Shown in pieces: positions 20,150-28,461 of a stretch of DNA of 64,000 nucleotides (the first letter of the stretch is position 1; each line of letters opens with the position of its first letter). The notes below the pieces were generated by a model. That model worked only from the letters and a program-made list of their open reading frames with translations, was not told the DNA's origin and did not search any database. Source of the stretch: Cognatundibacterium rugosum (GTDB taxonomy: Bacteria > Pseudomonadota > Gammaproteobacteria > Burkholderiales > Burkholderiaceae_D); the NCBI RefSeq assembly GCF_014284365.1, contig NZ_JACOGG010000006.1, forward strand, positions 62,001 to 126,000, in the 5' to 3' direction. The position numbers and the translations under genes are program-made.

Positions 20150-20731
20150 TTACAAACCGATATGCAAAAAATCCTGGTCCTGCACCAAAGCAGCCAGGCT
20201 GAGTTCATGCCAGATCCGGCCTTCGCTGTCGCGAAAGCTTCTCGGCAACCAGGCGCGACCGTCGGCCGCACCAGGTTCATTGACAACGACTTCCATCTCT
20301 GCCACGTTACGCAGGCCAAGAACCTGAGACACCAGCAACCCGCCATTAAATGCGAGCACGGAAGCAAAACCGACAATACGGCAAGATGCATCCAGCGGGG
20401 TGGGTTCACTCCCCTGAAAGCGCGGCAAATCAACGACACTGGTCAGATTACCGCGAATATTCGACACCCCCTTGTACCAGTCACGCGTTAACGGCACTTC
20501 CGTCAGCGTACCTACGCTGACAATTTCGCCAGCCTCGCGCAAATCCAGCAAATAATGCACACCGCCGATCAGCACACCTAACTGACTCAACTGGGTGAAA
20601 CCACCGCGCTGGGCAGCCTGCATACGGTCAACCAACTGCGCCTGGAATTCGCGCAGGCGGGTACGTCTGACACTATTGTCAGGCTTTGCCACTTCAGACA
20701 GAGTGGCAGCATCACTCAACGCTTGGGTCAT
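20150..20731 (-). CDS. pilI: CheW-like adaptor protein PilI
   Basis: A 193-residue CheW-domain protein expected to couple PilJ to the ChpA kinase at the membrane. The CheW core is recognisable from LLDLREAGEIVSVGTLTEVPL and WYKGVSNIRGNLTSVVDLPRF. It follows pilH by 48 bases and precedes pilJ, the standard order for the type IV pilus chemosensory operon. No enzymatic residues are expected. Confidence 0.9.
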   Translation of the reverse strand: MTQALSDAATLSEVAKPDNSVRRTRLREFQAQLVDRMQAAQRGGFTQLSQLGVLIGGVHYLLDLREAGEIVSVGTLTEVPLTRDWYKGVSNIRGNLTSVVDLPRFQGSEPTPLDASCRIVGFASVLAFNGGLLVSQVLGLRNVAEMEVVVNEPGAADGRAWLPRSFRDSEGRIWHELSLAALVQDQDFLHIGL

Positions 20732-20779
20732 GAACTTATCCGGAGTATCGAAAGAAACAGAGATCAGTGCGCCAGCGGC

Positions 20780-21145
20780 TTAGCCGAGCGCAGCAATTTT
20801 GGTCAGTAACTCCTGCGGGTCTATCGGTTTGACCAGGTAGTCACGCGCCCCCTGGCGCAAACCCCAGATGCGGTCAGTTTCCTGATTTTTACTGGTGCAA
20901 ATAATGACCGGTATATCCTGAGTTTCCGGATCCTTGGCAATGGCGCGCGTGATCTGGAAGCCATTCTGGCCCGGCATCACCACGTCCATCAGTATCAGTT
21001 GTGGCTTATCTGCTTTAATTTTCAGCAGTGCTTCTTCGCCGTTTTCTGCAGTCGACACGGAAAAGCCGTGCTTGACGAGAACATCAGTCAGAAAATAACG
21101 CTCGGTCGGAGAATCATCCACAACCAGAATTTTTTGAATAGCCAT
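20780..21145 (-). CDS. pilH: Single-domain response regulator PilH
   Basis: A 121-residue CheY-like receiver. The acidic pocket is VVDDSP, the phospho-acceptor is Asp54 in ILMDVVMPG, and the conserved Lys lies in YLVKPID. In Pseudomonas PilH is the second CheY-like output of the Chp system, linked to pilus retraction. GTGAGG precedes the ATG. It follows pilG by 27 bases. Confidence 0.9.
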   Translation of the reverse strand: MAIQKILVVDDSPTERYFLTDVLVKHGFSVSTAENGEEALLKIKADKPQLILMDVVMPGQNGFQITRAIAKDPETQDIPVIICTSKNQETDRIWGLRQGARDYLVKPIDPQELLTKIAALG

Positions 21146-21172
21146 ATTGCTAATACCTCACTTAAAACTGAA

Positions 21173-21574
21173 TTATTTGTCCTGCGCTTCTGATGTGTAA
21201 TTCTTTACGGTTTTCAGAAGGCTGTCCTTAGTAAATGGCTTAGTCAGATATTCATCAGACCCTACCATGGCGCCGCGTGCGCGGTCAAACAAGCCATCCT
21301 TAGAGGACAGCATAATCACAGGTGTATCACGGAATTTCGCGCTTTTCTTGATCAGTGCACACGTCTGATACCCATCCAGGCGTGGCATCAGGATGTCGCA
21401 GAAGATCAGATCAGGATGCGAATCATTGATTTTGGCCAGGGCATCAAATCCATCTTCAGCCAATACAATTTTGTATCCAGCCTGTCCGAGAAAAATTTCG
21501 GCGGAACGACGTATGGTACTGCTGTCGTCGATCACCATAATTTTTAAATTTTCATTACCAGCCATCGTTGACAT
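21173..21574 (-). CDS. pilG: Single-domain response regulator PilG
   Basis: A 133-residue CheY-like receiver and first gene of the Chp operon. MVIDDSSTIRR holds the acidic pocket, Asp60 in IFCDILMPRLDG is the phospho-acceptor and YLTKPF carries the conserved Lys. A GAAGAGA element lies before the ATG at 21574; a second ATG three codons in is an alternative. In Pseudomonas PilG promotes pilus extension and cAMP signalling. The ~130 bp between it and rubredoxin show no clear terminator. Confidence 0.9.
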   Translation of the reverse strand: MSTMAGNENLKIMVIDDSSTIRRSAEIFLGQAGYKIVLAEDGFDALAKINDSHPDLIFCDILMPRLDGYQTCALIKKSAKFRDTPVIMLSSKDGLFDRARGAMVGSDEYLTKPFTKDSLLKTVKNYTSEAQDK

Positions 21575-21703
21575 AAACGCATCTCTTCCCGACTAAATCC
21601 GACAAATTCGGAGCAAACAAGCACTCTATCAAAAAAAAATTACACCTGTGCTTATTTTCCCTGAATAAACATTTAATACAAGGAAAAAAACCTGGATTTG
21701 CGG

Positions 21704-21898
21704 TTAAATCACAACCATTTCAAAATCATCTTTGCGTGCGCCGCATTCAGGGCAAGTCCAGTTCATCGGTACATCATCCCATTTTGTGCCTGGCGCTATG
21801 CCTTCGTCCGGCAAACCCTGCTCCTCATCGTACACCCAGCCACAAATCAGACACATCCATGTTTTGTACTCCGGCGTACCACCAACATTATCACTCAC
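21704..21898 (-). CDS. Rubredoxin
   Basis: A 64-residue single-iron electron carrier. Two CxxC iron sites are present: WMCLICGWVYDEEQG near the N-terminus and WTCPECGARKDDF near the C-terminus, with the conserved GTKWDDVP between them. It is cytoplasmic; partners could include alkane hydroxylase-type enzymes, oxidative stress enzymes or haem enzymes, and none is adjacent. The position beside pilG and thiD-hemL is one I associate with Burkholderiales chromosomes (knowledge of the group, not seen here). Confidence 0.95.
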   Translation of the reverse strand: MSDNVGGTPEYKTWMCLICGWVYDEEQGLPDEGIAPGTKWDDVPMNWTCPECGARKDDFEMVVI

Positions 21899-22020
21899 GA
21901 CTAAAGCCCTTCAATCAAGTAGAATATTAAAATTGCTGCAAATCCTGCATAAACAGACCGCCTAGTCCCCTGATTCAGGAATGACTGCGCTGCCAAGCTG
22001 GCTATATTAATCTACGTAAC

Positions 22021-22851
22021 GTGCAAAACCAAATTTCTCCTCTCATCCTCAGCTTCGGCGCCTCCGATCCGGTCTCTGCAACAGGCTTATTTGCTGATAT
22101 CGGCACTTTTGCTGCCATGGCTTGTCATGGCTTACCGGTCGTGACCTCGGTGCTGACCGGCGACACAGCCCAAATAGACAGCATACATGCGCTGGAAGCC
22201 GACCTGATCGACGAGCAAGCCCGCTCCGTACTGGAAGATATGCCGGTGGCGGCCATTAAACTCGGACAGGCGGGCAGTGTCGACAATGTGACTGCAATTG
22301 CAGAAATTGCATCCGATTATCCGGATCTGCCATTTGTACTGGATCCGTTTCACTCCGAAGTGAACGAGCAGACAGCCGAAGCAGAAGACCTGACCCTCGC
22401 CATCCGTGAACTGCTGATCCCGCAAGCGAGTGTACTGGTAATCTCCGCCGTCGAACTATCCCGCCTGGCTGAAACCTGGAAAGACCAGGGTGAGGCTGAT
22501 GATCTGAGCGCCGATGTGATGACGCTGATTGATTCTGGCTGCAAATTTGTTTTAGTTACCGGGACCCAGGCAGGCAACAACGAGTTTGCCAACACCCTGT
22601 TTAACGAGACTGGCGTCGTGCGGCGCGATGTATGGCAACGCATTCCAGGTTCGCATGCCGGCGCCGGGGCTACTTTATCGGCAGCGATTACGGCACTGCT
22701 GGCCTGTGGCATCGATGTTCCGGAGGCGGTACTGGAAGCGCAGGAATTCACCCATGCCGCATTACGCCATGCGCAGCAACTGGGGATGGGCAAGCTCATC
22801 CCTGACCGTTTTTTCTGGGCACGCGAGCCGCTGCCCGATTCCGCTGTTTAG
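22021..22851 (+). CDS. ThiD-like phosphomethylpyrimidine kinase family protein, divergent catalytic motifs
   Basis: A 276-residue ribokinase-fold protein closest to hydroxymethylpyrimidine/phosphomethylpyrimidine kinase (ThiD). It starts at a GTG (22021). Relative to canonical ThiD, the N-terminal GSDSGGGAGIQADLKT-type motif reads ASDPVSATGLFADIGT, the NLPEA-type nucleotide-site motif reads VISAVELSRLA, and the catalytic GTGC is GAGA in SHAGAGATLSAA. The usual catalytic Cys is therefore replaced by Ala. It may act on a different substrate, have weak activity, or be a non-catalytic paralogue. It lies 30 bases before hemL on the same strand, so co-transcription is likely. Confidence 0.75.
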   Translation: MQNQISPLILSFGASDPVSATGLFADIGTFAAMACHGLPVVTSVLTGDTAQIDSIHALEADLIDEQARSVLEDMPVAAIKLGQAGSVDNVTAIAEIASDYPDLPFVLDPFHSEVNEQTAEAEDLTLAIRELLIPQASVLVISAVELSRLAETWKDQGEADDLSADVMTLIDSGCKFVLVTGTQAGNNEFANTLFNETGVVRRDVWQRIPGSHAGAGATLSAAITALLACGIDVPEAVLEAQEFTHAALRHAQQLGMGKLIPDRFFWAREPLPDSAV

Positions 22852-22881
22852 CCCTTCATTTTTCATCAGACTGCTCTTACC

Positions 22882-24162
22882 ATGACTAGCAATAACGACA
22901 TCCTGTTCGCCCGTGCCCAACAAACCACACCGGGCGGCGTGAATTCGCCTGTACGCGCTTTCCGTTCAGTCGGCGGCACACCACGCTTTATCACCCGCGC
23001 TGAAGGACCGTATTTCTGGGATGCGGATGACAAGCGCTATATTGATTACATCGGCTCCTGGGGTCCCGCCATCGTCGGCCACACCCATCCGGAAGTGATC
23101 AGTGCTGTGCAGCAGGCGATCACCCGGGGCCTGAGCTTTGGTGCACCGACCGAGGGCGAAGTACTGATGGCGGAAGAAATCTGCAAAATCGTGCCTAACG
23201 TAGAGCAAGTCAGACTGGTTTCCAGCGGTACAGAAGCCACCATGAGTGCATTACGTCTGGCGCGTGGTGCCACCAAACGCGACAAGATCATCAAATTTGA
23301 AGGCTGCTATCACGGTCATGCCGATTCTTTACTGGTCAAAGCGGGTAGCGGTCTGCTGACCTTTGGCAACCCAACGTCCGCGGGTGTGCCGGAAGATTTC
23401 AGCAAACATACCCTGGTGCTCGACTACAACAACAGCCAGCAACTGGAAGAAGTGTTTGCTTCCATTGGTGATCAGATCGCCTGCGTGATCGTAGAACCGG
23501 TCGCTGGCAATATGAATCTGATCCCGGCCAACAAAGAATTCCTGCAAACGATGCGTAGCCTGTGTACTCAACATGGCAGCATCCTGATTTTTGACGAAGT
23601 GATGTGTGGCTTCCGCGTTGGTCTGCAAGGTGCTCAGGCTTTGTACGGCATTGCGGCTGACCTGATCTGTATGGGTAAAGTCATCGGTGGCGGGCTGCCG
23701 GTGGCAGCCTTTGGTGGCCGCGCCGATCTGATGGGGCATATGGCACCACTCGGCGGCGTGTATCAGGCGGGTACGCTGTCCGGCAACCCGGTTGCTGTGG
23801 CGGCCGGTATGAGTACGCTCAAGCTGATTCAGGCACCCGGCTTCTACGACACACTGACCGCACAGACACGCCAACTGGCGGATGGCCTGCAAGCGGCTGG
23901 ACAGGCCGCTGGTTTCGACTTCTGCACCGATGCAGTCGGTGGCATGTTCGGTATTTACTTTGCTAAAGAAATCCCACGTAGCTATGCAGCCATGATGGCA
24001 ACCGACAAAGAAAAATTCAATCGCTTCTTCCATCTGATGCTGGACGAAGGCGTGTATCTGGCACCATCCGCTTTTGAAGCAGGCTTTGTCTCCATCCAGC
24101 ATGACAGCAGCATCATTGCAGCCACACTGGAAGCAGCACAGCGCGCGTTCGGCCAACTCTGA
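22882..24162 (+). CDS. hemL: Glutamate-1-semialdehyde 2,1-aminomutase
   Basis: A 426-residue PLP enzyme converting glutamate-1-semialdehyde to 5-aminolevulinate in the C5 haem pathway. The N-terminal [11 protein letters not shown] motif is diagnostic, [16 protein letters not shown] forms the cofactor phosphate site, FDEVMCGFR supplies the PLP-contact Asp, and Lys265 in [11 protein letters not shown] is the Schiff-base lysine. Length is typical. The start lies 30 bases after the ThiD-like gene. It ends in a convergent junction with the amidohydrolase gene. Confidence 0.96.
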   Translation: MTSNNDILFARAQQTTPGGVNSPVRAFRSVGGTPRFITRAEGPYFWDADDKRYIDYIGSWGPAIVGHTHPEVISAVQQAITRGLSFGAPTEGEVLMAEEICKIVPNVEQVRLVSSGTEATMSALRLARGATKRDKIIKFEGCYHGHADSLLVKAGSGLLTFGNPTSAGVPEDFSKHTLVLDYNNSQQLEEVFASIGDQIACVIVEPVAGNMNLIPANKEFLQTMRSLCTQHGSILIFDEVMCGFRVGLQGAQALYGIAADLICMGKVIGGGLPVAAFGGRADLMGHMAPLGGVYQAGTLSGNPVAVAAGMSTLKLIQAPGFYDTLTAQTRQLADGLQAAGQAAGFDFCTDAVGGMFGIYFAKEIPRSYAAMMATDKEKFNRFFHLMLDEGVYLAPSAFEAGFVSIQHDSSIIAATLEAAQRAFGQL

Positions 24163-24173
24163 TGCCAGTAAGC

Positions 24174-24212
24174 AGGCAGAATGGACGCCCATGGGGGATG
24201 ACCGTTCTGCCT
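24174..24212. repeat. Inverted repeat between hemL and the amidohydrolase gene
   Basis: AGGCAGAA (24174-24181) and TTCTGCCT (24205-24212) form a perfect 8-bp stem between the convergent genes. There is no T-run, so it is not a standard intrinsic terminator, but it could stop or protect transcripts. Confidence 0.45.
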
Positions 24213-24228
24213 CATATCAGATCAGGCA

Positions 24229-25503
24229 TTATCCCAAACGAAAATTCACAGACTGTGGTCTGCCGTCCAGACTGAGCTGCGCAATCGGTGCGGCAGTCTG
24301 GCTGATAACACGGCCACGTCGCACCACATAACGTCTGACCGGACGCAAACGTAGAGCCTCAACCGGGTCACGTGCATCCAGAATCACAAAGTCGGCGTGA
24401 CAGCCTGGCTCCAACCCATACCCCTGCAAACCCAGTATCTGCGCGGGGTTGTGTGTGACCGCATCAAAGCACTGATGCATGGCGGCCTGCGACGTCATCT
24501 GCGCGACGTGTAAGCCCATAGACGCCACCTCCAGCATATCGCCTGCCCCCATGCTATACCAGGGATCCATCACACAATCATGCCCAAACGCGACCGGGAT
24601 ACCAAGCGCCAGCATTTCCGGCACCCTCGTCATACCACGCCGTTTGGGATAATGATCATGACGTCCCTGTAAAGTGATATTGATCAGCGGATTGGCGATG
24701 GCCGCCACACCGGCCTCCTTCATCAAGGGCAAGAGCTTACTGACATAATAATTATCCATAGAATGCATGGAAGTCAGATGCGAACCGGTAACCCGTCCTT
24801 GCATACCTAAGCGTTGTGCGTGGTAAACCAGGGTCTCGATGTGACGCGACATAGGGTCATCTGACTCATCGCAATGCATATCGACCATCAGCCCGCGCTC
24901 AGCTGCGAATTCACATAAAAGACGTATCGATTCTGCGCCATCCTGCATGGTGCGTTCAAAATGTGGGATACCACCCACCACGTCGACACCCAGCGCGATG
25001 GCACGCTGCAAATTAGTCCAGGCATCAGCACTGCGCAGCAATCCATCCTGAGGAAATGCGACCAGTTGCAAATCGAGATAAGGCGCCACCTGCTTTTTGA
25101 CCTCAAGCAAGGCCTCCACCGCCAGCAAACGCGGATCGCAGATATCTACATGCGAACGTATCGCCAGCAAGCCCTTGGCAACCGCCCAGTCGCAATATTG
25201 CAGTGCACGCTCAATCAAGGCCTGCTGAGTCAGATGTGGTTTAAGCTCACCCCATAGCGCAATACCCTCCAACAGCGTACCGGATTGATTCACGCGCGGC
25301 TGTCCGTAACTGAGTACCGCATCCATATGAAAATGCGCATCGACAAAAGGCGGGCACAGTAAATCACCGCCCGCATCCAGCTCAGGGATGCCTGTCACTG
25401 CGATCGCGGGTTCGGTGGCAACGATCTTTCCATCCCTGACCAACATATCGATCTGACGACGGCCATCCGCTAAACTGGCGTTTCTCACGATGAGATCATT
25501 CAT
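24229..25503 (-). CDS. Cytosine-deaminase-like amidohydrolase
   Basis: A 424-residue metal-dependent hydrolase of the CodA group. Ligands match E. coli cytosine deaminase: HFHMD (two His, ~residue 56), HCDESDDP (His and the catalytic Glu, ~210), GSHLTSMHS (His, ~240) and FGHDCVMDPWYSMG (Asp, ~312). Likely substrates are cytosine, isoguanine or a related N-heterocycle; the sequence does not distinguish them. No CodB-type permease is adjacent. It is divergent from a LacI-type regulator across ~135 bp, which suggests local control. Confidence 0.85.
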   Translation of the reverse strand: MNDLIVRNASLADGRRQIDMLVRDGKIVATEPAIAVTGIPELDAGGDLLCPPFVDAHFHMDAVLSYGQPRVNQSGTLLEGIALWGELKPHLTQQALIERALQYCDWAVAKGLLAIRSHVDICDPRLLAVEALLEVKKQVAPYLDLQLVAFPQDGLLRSADAWTNLQRAIALGVDVVGGIPHFERTMQDGAESIRLLCEFAAERGLMVDMHCDESDDPMSRHIETLVYHAQRLGMQGRVTGSHLTSMHSMDNYYVSKLLPLMKEAGVAAIANPLINITLQGRHDHYPKRRGMTRVPEMLALGIPVAFGHDCVMDPWYSMGAGDMLEVASMGLHVAQMTSQAAMHQCFDAVTHNPAQILGLQGYGLEPGCHADFVILDARDPVEALRLRPVRRYVVRRGRVISQTAAPIAQLSLDGRPQSVNFRLG

Positions 25504-25638
25504 ACTCGGTCCTTATCTGTCAGCAGACTGCCGGTCACAGGAGCGGCAAGTAAATACGTCTGCGCTGTTAATGTATAAAAAGTTTAACCGTAGTTGCGTA
25601 GCTGCGTCATAATCACGACCCAGAAAGGCAGGAATTTT

Positions 25639-26646
25639 ATGGCAACAATGAAGCAGGTCGCAGAAAAAGCACGCGTTTCCACCACTACCGTTTCGCATGT
25701 CATCAATAACACCCGGGTGGTGAGTGAAGATGCGCGCGAACGTGTTTTGGCGGTAATTCAGGAACTGCGCTATATCCCAAGCGCCGTCGCCCGCAGCCTG
25801 AAAAATGATCGCACTCATACACTGGGCATGATGATACCGAATAACTCTAACCCTTATTTCGCGGAAGTGATACAGGGAATAGAAGACGCTTCGTTCAGGC
25901 TGGGTTACAACATCATCCTGTGTAATTCCTACGACGATCCCAAAAAACAGGCCGCCTATATTCGCGTGCTGATGGAAAAAAGAATAGATGGGCTAATCCT
26001 GGTTTCCTCGGGTTCGGATGAAGATCTGAGTCAGTTACTTGCGGATGAAGGTATTCCTAAAGTGCTGGTCGACCGGGAAGTGACCGGTGTGGCAGCTGAC
26101 TTTATTGAAGCCGATCATGTGCAAGGTGGCTACGAAGCGACGCGCTATCTGCTGTCACTGGGGCATCGCAAAATCGCCTGTGTGGCCGGCCCCGACACCC
26201 TGCTGCCCAGTGGTGGTCGCGTGACAGGCTATATACAGGCACTGGAAGAGGCAGGCATCGCATTTCGCCCTGATTATCTGATTCATGCAGATTTCACCAG
26301 CCAGGGTGGATATAACGCATTTCAGCAATTACTGGCGCTGAATGACAGGCCGACAGCTATTTTTGCCAGCAATGATCTGATGGCGATTGGTGGTATTTGT
26401 GCCGCGAATTCCGCTGGCGTGAGCATACCGAAAGATTTATCGGTGATCGGTTACGACGATATTGCACTGGCTTCTTTCAGCAACCCGCCGCTAACCACGA
26501 TCGCTCAGCCTAAACATGCAATCGGGCAGCTGACTGCACAAACCTTGGTCAAGCGTATCGCTGAGCCGGATGCACCGTTGCGCCGGGAAATGCTGAAGTC
26601 CTCGCTAATCATCCGGCAATCTACCGCAGCGCCAGTACAAGCCTGA
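25639..26646 (+). CDS. LacI/PurR-family transcriptional regulator
   Basis: A 335-residue regulator. The start is the ATG at 25639 (MATMKQVAEKARVSTTT) with AGGAA upstream, because the helix-turn-helix of LacI proteins begins at the N-terminus. The HTH and hinge read VAEKARVSTTTVSHVINNTR and RYIPSAVARSLK. The periplasmic-binding-like effector domain follows, ending with the family motif VIGYDDIALASFSNPPLTTI. It resembles RbsR/PurR-type members, so the effector may be a sugar or purine/pyrimidine base. Divergent orientation from the cytosine-deaminase-like gene suggests that gene is its target. I found no convincing palindromic operator in the gap. Confidence 0.88.
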   Translation: MATMKQVAEKARVSTTTVSHVINNTRVVSEDARERVLAVIQELRYIPSAVARSLKNDRTHTLGMMIPNNSNPYFAEVIQGIEDASFRLGYNIILCNSYDDPKKQAAYIRVLMEKRIDGLILVSSGSDEDLSQLLADEGIPKVLVDREVTGVAADFIEADHVQGGYEATRYLLSLGHRKIACVAGPDTLLPSGGRVTGYIQALEEAGIAFRPDYLIHADFTSQGGYNAFQQLLALNDRPTAIFASNDLMAIGGICAANSAGVSIPKDLSVIGYDDIALASFSNPPLTTIAQPKHAIGQLTAQTLVKRIAEPDAPLRREMLKSSLIIRQSTAAPVQA

Positions 26647-26652
26647 AGCAGC

Positions 26653-27201
26653 TCAGAGCATCAGCAATGCAGGTAGCGATGCACTGAGCACCCGGTGCAC
26701 TACCTGCAGCAGCAGCAAAGCGAGCAGCGGCGAAAAATCCAGGCCACCCAACGATGGCAAAATTTTGCGTATCGGGTTTAATAGCGGTTCATTCATCGCG
26801 CGGATTAAGGGTGCAAACGGCGCACTGGGATTGACCCAGCTAAAGATTGCCTCCAGTACCAGCAAGGCCATCAGTCCATATAAAACCCATTGCACCACAC
26901 GGAACAGCGCCATGATCAATATAGCCTGCACCGGAAATTGTGCCAATACCCAAAAATCTACCAGCATCGCGACCAGGGCGACCAGGAAGGTCGCGATCAG
27001 ACTGGCCCAGTCATAGCCTTTAAAACCGGGTACCAGGCGACGGATAGGATGCACCAGCCAGTCAGTCAGCTGAAATATCGCCTGCGCTAACGGAGCGGGT
27101 GGACGAACCCTCAGCACCTGCATCCAAAATCTCAACAACAGGAAACTGGCAAACAAGCCAGTGATCGTATCCACGACAAAGGTCAAAAGTTCATGCAGCA
27201 C
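26653..27201 (-). CDS. YggT family integral membrane protein
   Basis: A 182-residue protein with two tandem YGGT repeats. Each has a hydrophobic helix pair and the motif WLVHPIRRLVPG or LLNPIRKILPSLGG. About four membrane segments are expected in the inner membrane. The start is GTG at 27201, supported by a GAGGA element; a nearby ATG at 27194 is out of frame. YggT homologues are linked to osmotic stress and to the SepF/division gene neighbourhood in some bacteria, but function is unsettled. It converges on the LacI gene. Confidence 0.88.
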   Translation of the reverse strand: MLHELLTFVVDTITGLFASFLLLRFWMQVLRVRPPAPLAQAIFQLTDWLVHPIRRLVPGFKGYDWASLIATFLVALVAMLVDFWVLAQFPVQAILIMALFRVVQWVLYGLMALLVLEAIFSWVNPSAPFAPLIRAMNEPLLNPIRKILPSLGGLDFSPLLALLLLQVVHRVLSASLPALLML

Positions 27202-27213
27202 AGGTCGTCCTCA

Positions 27214-27252
27214 AAATAAAAAACCCACCGGGTGAAAATTCACGCAGTGGGT
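27214..27252 (-). terminator. Intrinsic terminator of the histone H1-like gene
   Basis: On the minus strand ACCCAC...GTGGGT, with an inner GTGAA/TTCAC stem, is followed by TTTTTTATTTT. It lies between the histone-like stop and yggT, so yggT is probably transcribed separately. Confidence 0.75.
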
Positions 27253-27292
27253 ATTGTGCCTGAAGACTCACAGGCATCCAAGCAGTTCAGAA

Positions 27293-28165
27293 TTACGCCG
27301 GACGATTTGCGCTGGTTGGGAATGGCCATGCTGCATTGGCATTCACAACTGCTTTCGCTTCAGCTGTTTTTTTCGTTGCTGTTTTTTTGGCGGCTGGCTT
27401 CGCTGCTGCTTTCGTTGCCTTCGCTACTGGCTTAGCGGCTACCTTCGTCGCTTTCGCTGCTGGCTTCGCTGCTGCCTTCGTCGCCTTCGCTACTTTAGCT
27501 GCTGGCTTGGCCACTGCTTTTGTTGCGGCCTTAGCTGCTGGTTTAGCTGCTGGTTTAGCTGCTGTTTTTTTCGCTGCTGGCTTAGCGGCTACCTTCGTCG
27601 CTTTTGCTACTTTAGCTGCTGGCTTCGCTGCTGCCTTCGTTGCTTTCGCTGCTGGCTTCGCTACTGCCTTGGTCGCCTTCGCTACTTTAGCTGCTGGCTT
27701 CGCTGCTGCCTTCGTTGCTTTCGCTGCTGGCTTCGCTACTGCCTTGGTCGCCTTCGCTACTTTAGCTGCTGGTTTAGCGGCTGCCTTCGTTGCCTTCGCT
27801 GCTGGTTTCGCGGCTGCTTTAGTCGCCTTTGCTGCTGGCTTTGCTGCTGCCTTCGTCGCCTTCGCTGCTGGCTTAGCGGCTACCTTTGTCGCTTTCGCTG
27901 CTGGCTTAGCTACTGCCTTTGTCGCCTTCGCTGCTGGCTTAGCTGCTGCCTTTGTCGCTTTCGCTGCTGGCTTCGCTACGGCTTTAGTCGCTTTCGCTGC
28001 TGGTTTAGCGGCTGCCTTCGTTGCTTTCGCTGCTGGCTTCGCTACGGCTTTAGTCGCTTTCGCTGCTGGTTTCGCTGCCGCTTTTTTTGCTGTCGCTTTT
28101 TTTGCCGGTGCTTTTTTACCAGCTGGTTCTGGCGAACCTGGCTGATCTTGTGGTGCTGTTGCCAT
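27293..28165 (-). CDS. Histone H1-like alanine/lysine-rich protein with tandem PAAKATKA repeats
   Basis: A 290-residue, highly basic low-complexity protein. Most of it is tandem KPAAKATKAAA/AVA-type repeats of 11 residues, with 14-residue variants containing KVAKATK. Such eukaryotic H1-tail-like proteins occur in Burkholderiales and, as AlgP, in Pseudomonas; they are thought to bind DNA non-specifically. The last ~20 residues (ending AAWPFPTSANRPA) are non-repetitive and resemble a C-terminal tag I recall from related Burkholderiales proteins. GAAGGAGA before the ATG is a strong ribosome binding site, consistent with high expression. The opposite strand shows long open frames that are artefacts of the repeat composition. 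Repeat number probably varies between strains. Confidence 0.85.
   Translation of the reverse strand: MATAPQDQPGSPEPAGKKAPAKKATAKKAAAKPAAKATKAVAKPAAKATKAAAKPAAKATKAVAKPAAKATKAAAKPAAKATKAVAKPAAKATKVAAKPAAKATKAAAKPAAKATKAAAKPAAKATKAAAKPAAKVAKATKAVAKPAAKATKAAAKPAAKVAKATKAVAKPAAKATKAAAKPAAKVAKATKVAAKPAAKKTAAKPAAKPAAKAATKAVAKPAAKVAKATKAAAKPAAKATKVAAKPVAKATKAAAKPAAKKTATKKTAEAKAVVNANAAWPFPTSANRPA
27400..28080 (-). repeat. Tandem 33-bp/42-bp coding repeats in the histone-like gene
   Basis: About 680 bp consist of imperfect 33-bp units (11 codons) mixed with 42-bp units (14 codons). Several adjacent units are identical at the DNA level, for example around 27640-27680 and 27720-27760. This is a likely site of recombination, copy-number change and assembly error. 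Confidence 0.85.
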
Positions 28166-28364
28166 TTTGTTTCTCCTTCAATTGAGATGGAAAAAAATCG
28201 GATAAAAGTTAAATCCGCTCTATCCTTTCAAGCGGATTATTCATCGGCGCAAACAGTCTGCTGGTTGCGCTAATGAATTCGGCACCGGCTGAACTGCTGC
28301 ATCCCCTCTTGATGCAGCACTTCAGCCATATCGGTTTATCTATTCCTGCAGAATACATCAAACC

Positions 28365-28393
28365 AAAAAAAACGCCCGCGTTCTACGCCGGCG
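28365..28393 (-). terminator. Intrinsic terminator downstream of nrdB
   Basis: Minus strand: CGCCGGCG-TAGAA-CGCGGGCG (8-bp stem with one mismatch) followed by eight T residues. Confidence 0.8.
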
Positions 28394-28424
28394 TCGGTAT
28401 GTTTGACTTCCGAAAAGAACGACC

Positions 28425-28461
28425 AAAAGCCGCCATACCTGAATTTCTCAGGTAGTGCGGC
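28425..28461 (-). terminator. First hairpin downstream of nrdB
   Basis: Minus strand: a 14-bp arm pair (28448-28461 with 28429-28442; 12 of 14 positions pair) with a 5-base loop, followed by TTTT. It precedes the stronger terminator, giving a tandem arrangement. Confidence 0.6.

Noticed and set aside
27254..28273. Long open frames (339 and 269 codons) on the plus strand opposite the histone-like gene
   Set aside because: They are Cys/Phe/Arg- or Ala/Phe-rich mirror products of the repeat composition; the minus-strand frame has the strong ribosome binding site and family-like ends.
28273..28455. 60-codon plus-strand frame between the histone-like gene and nrdB
   Set aside because: No ribosome binding site or recognisable motif, and it runs through the nrdB terminator hairpins.
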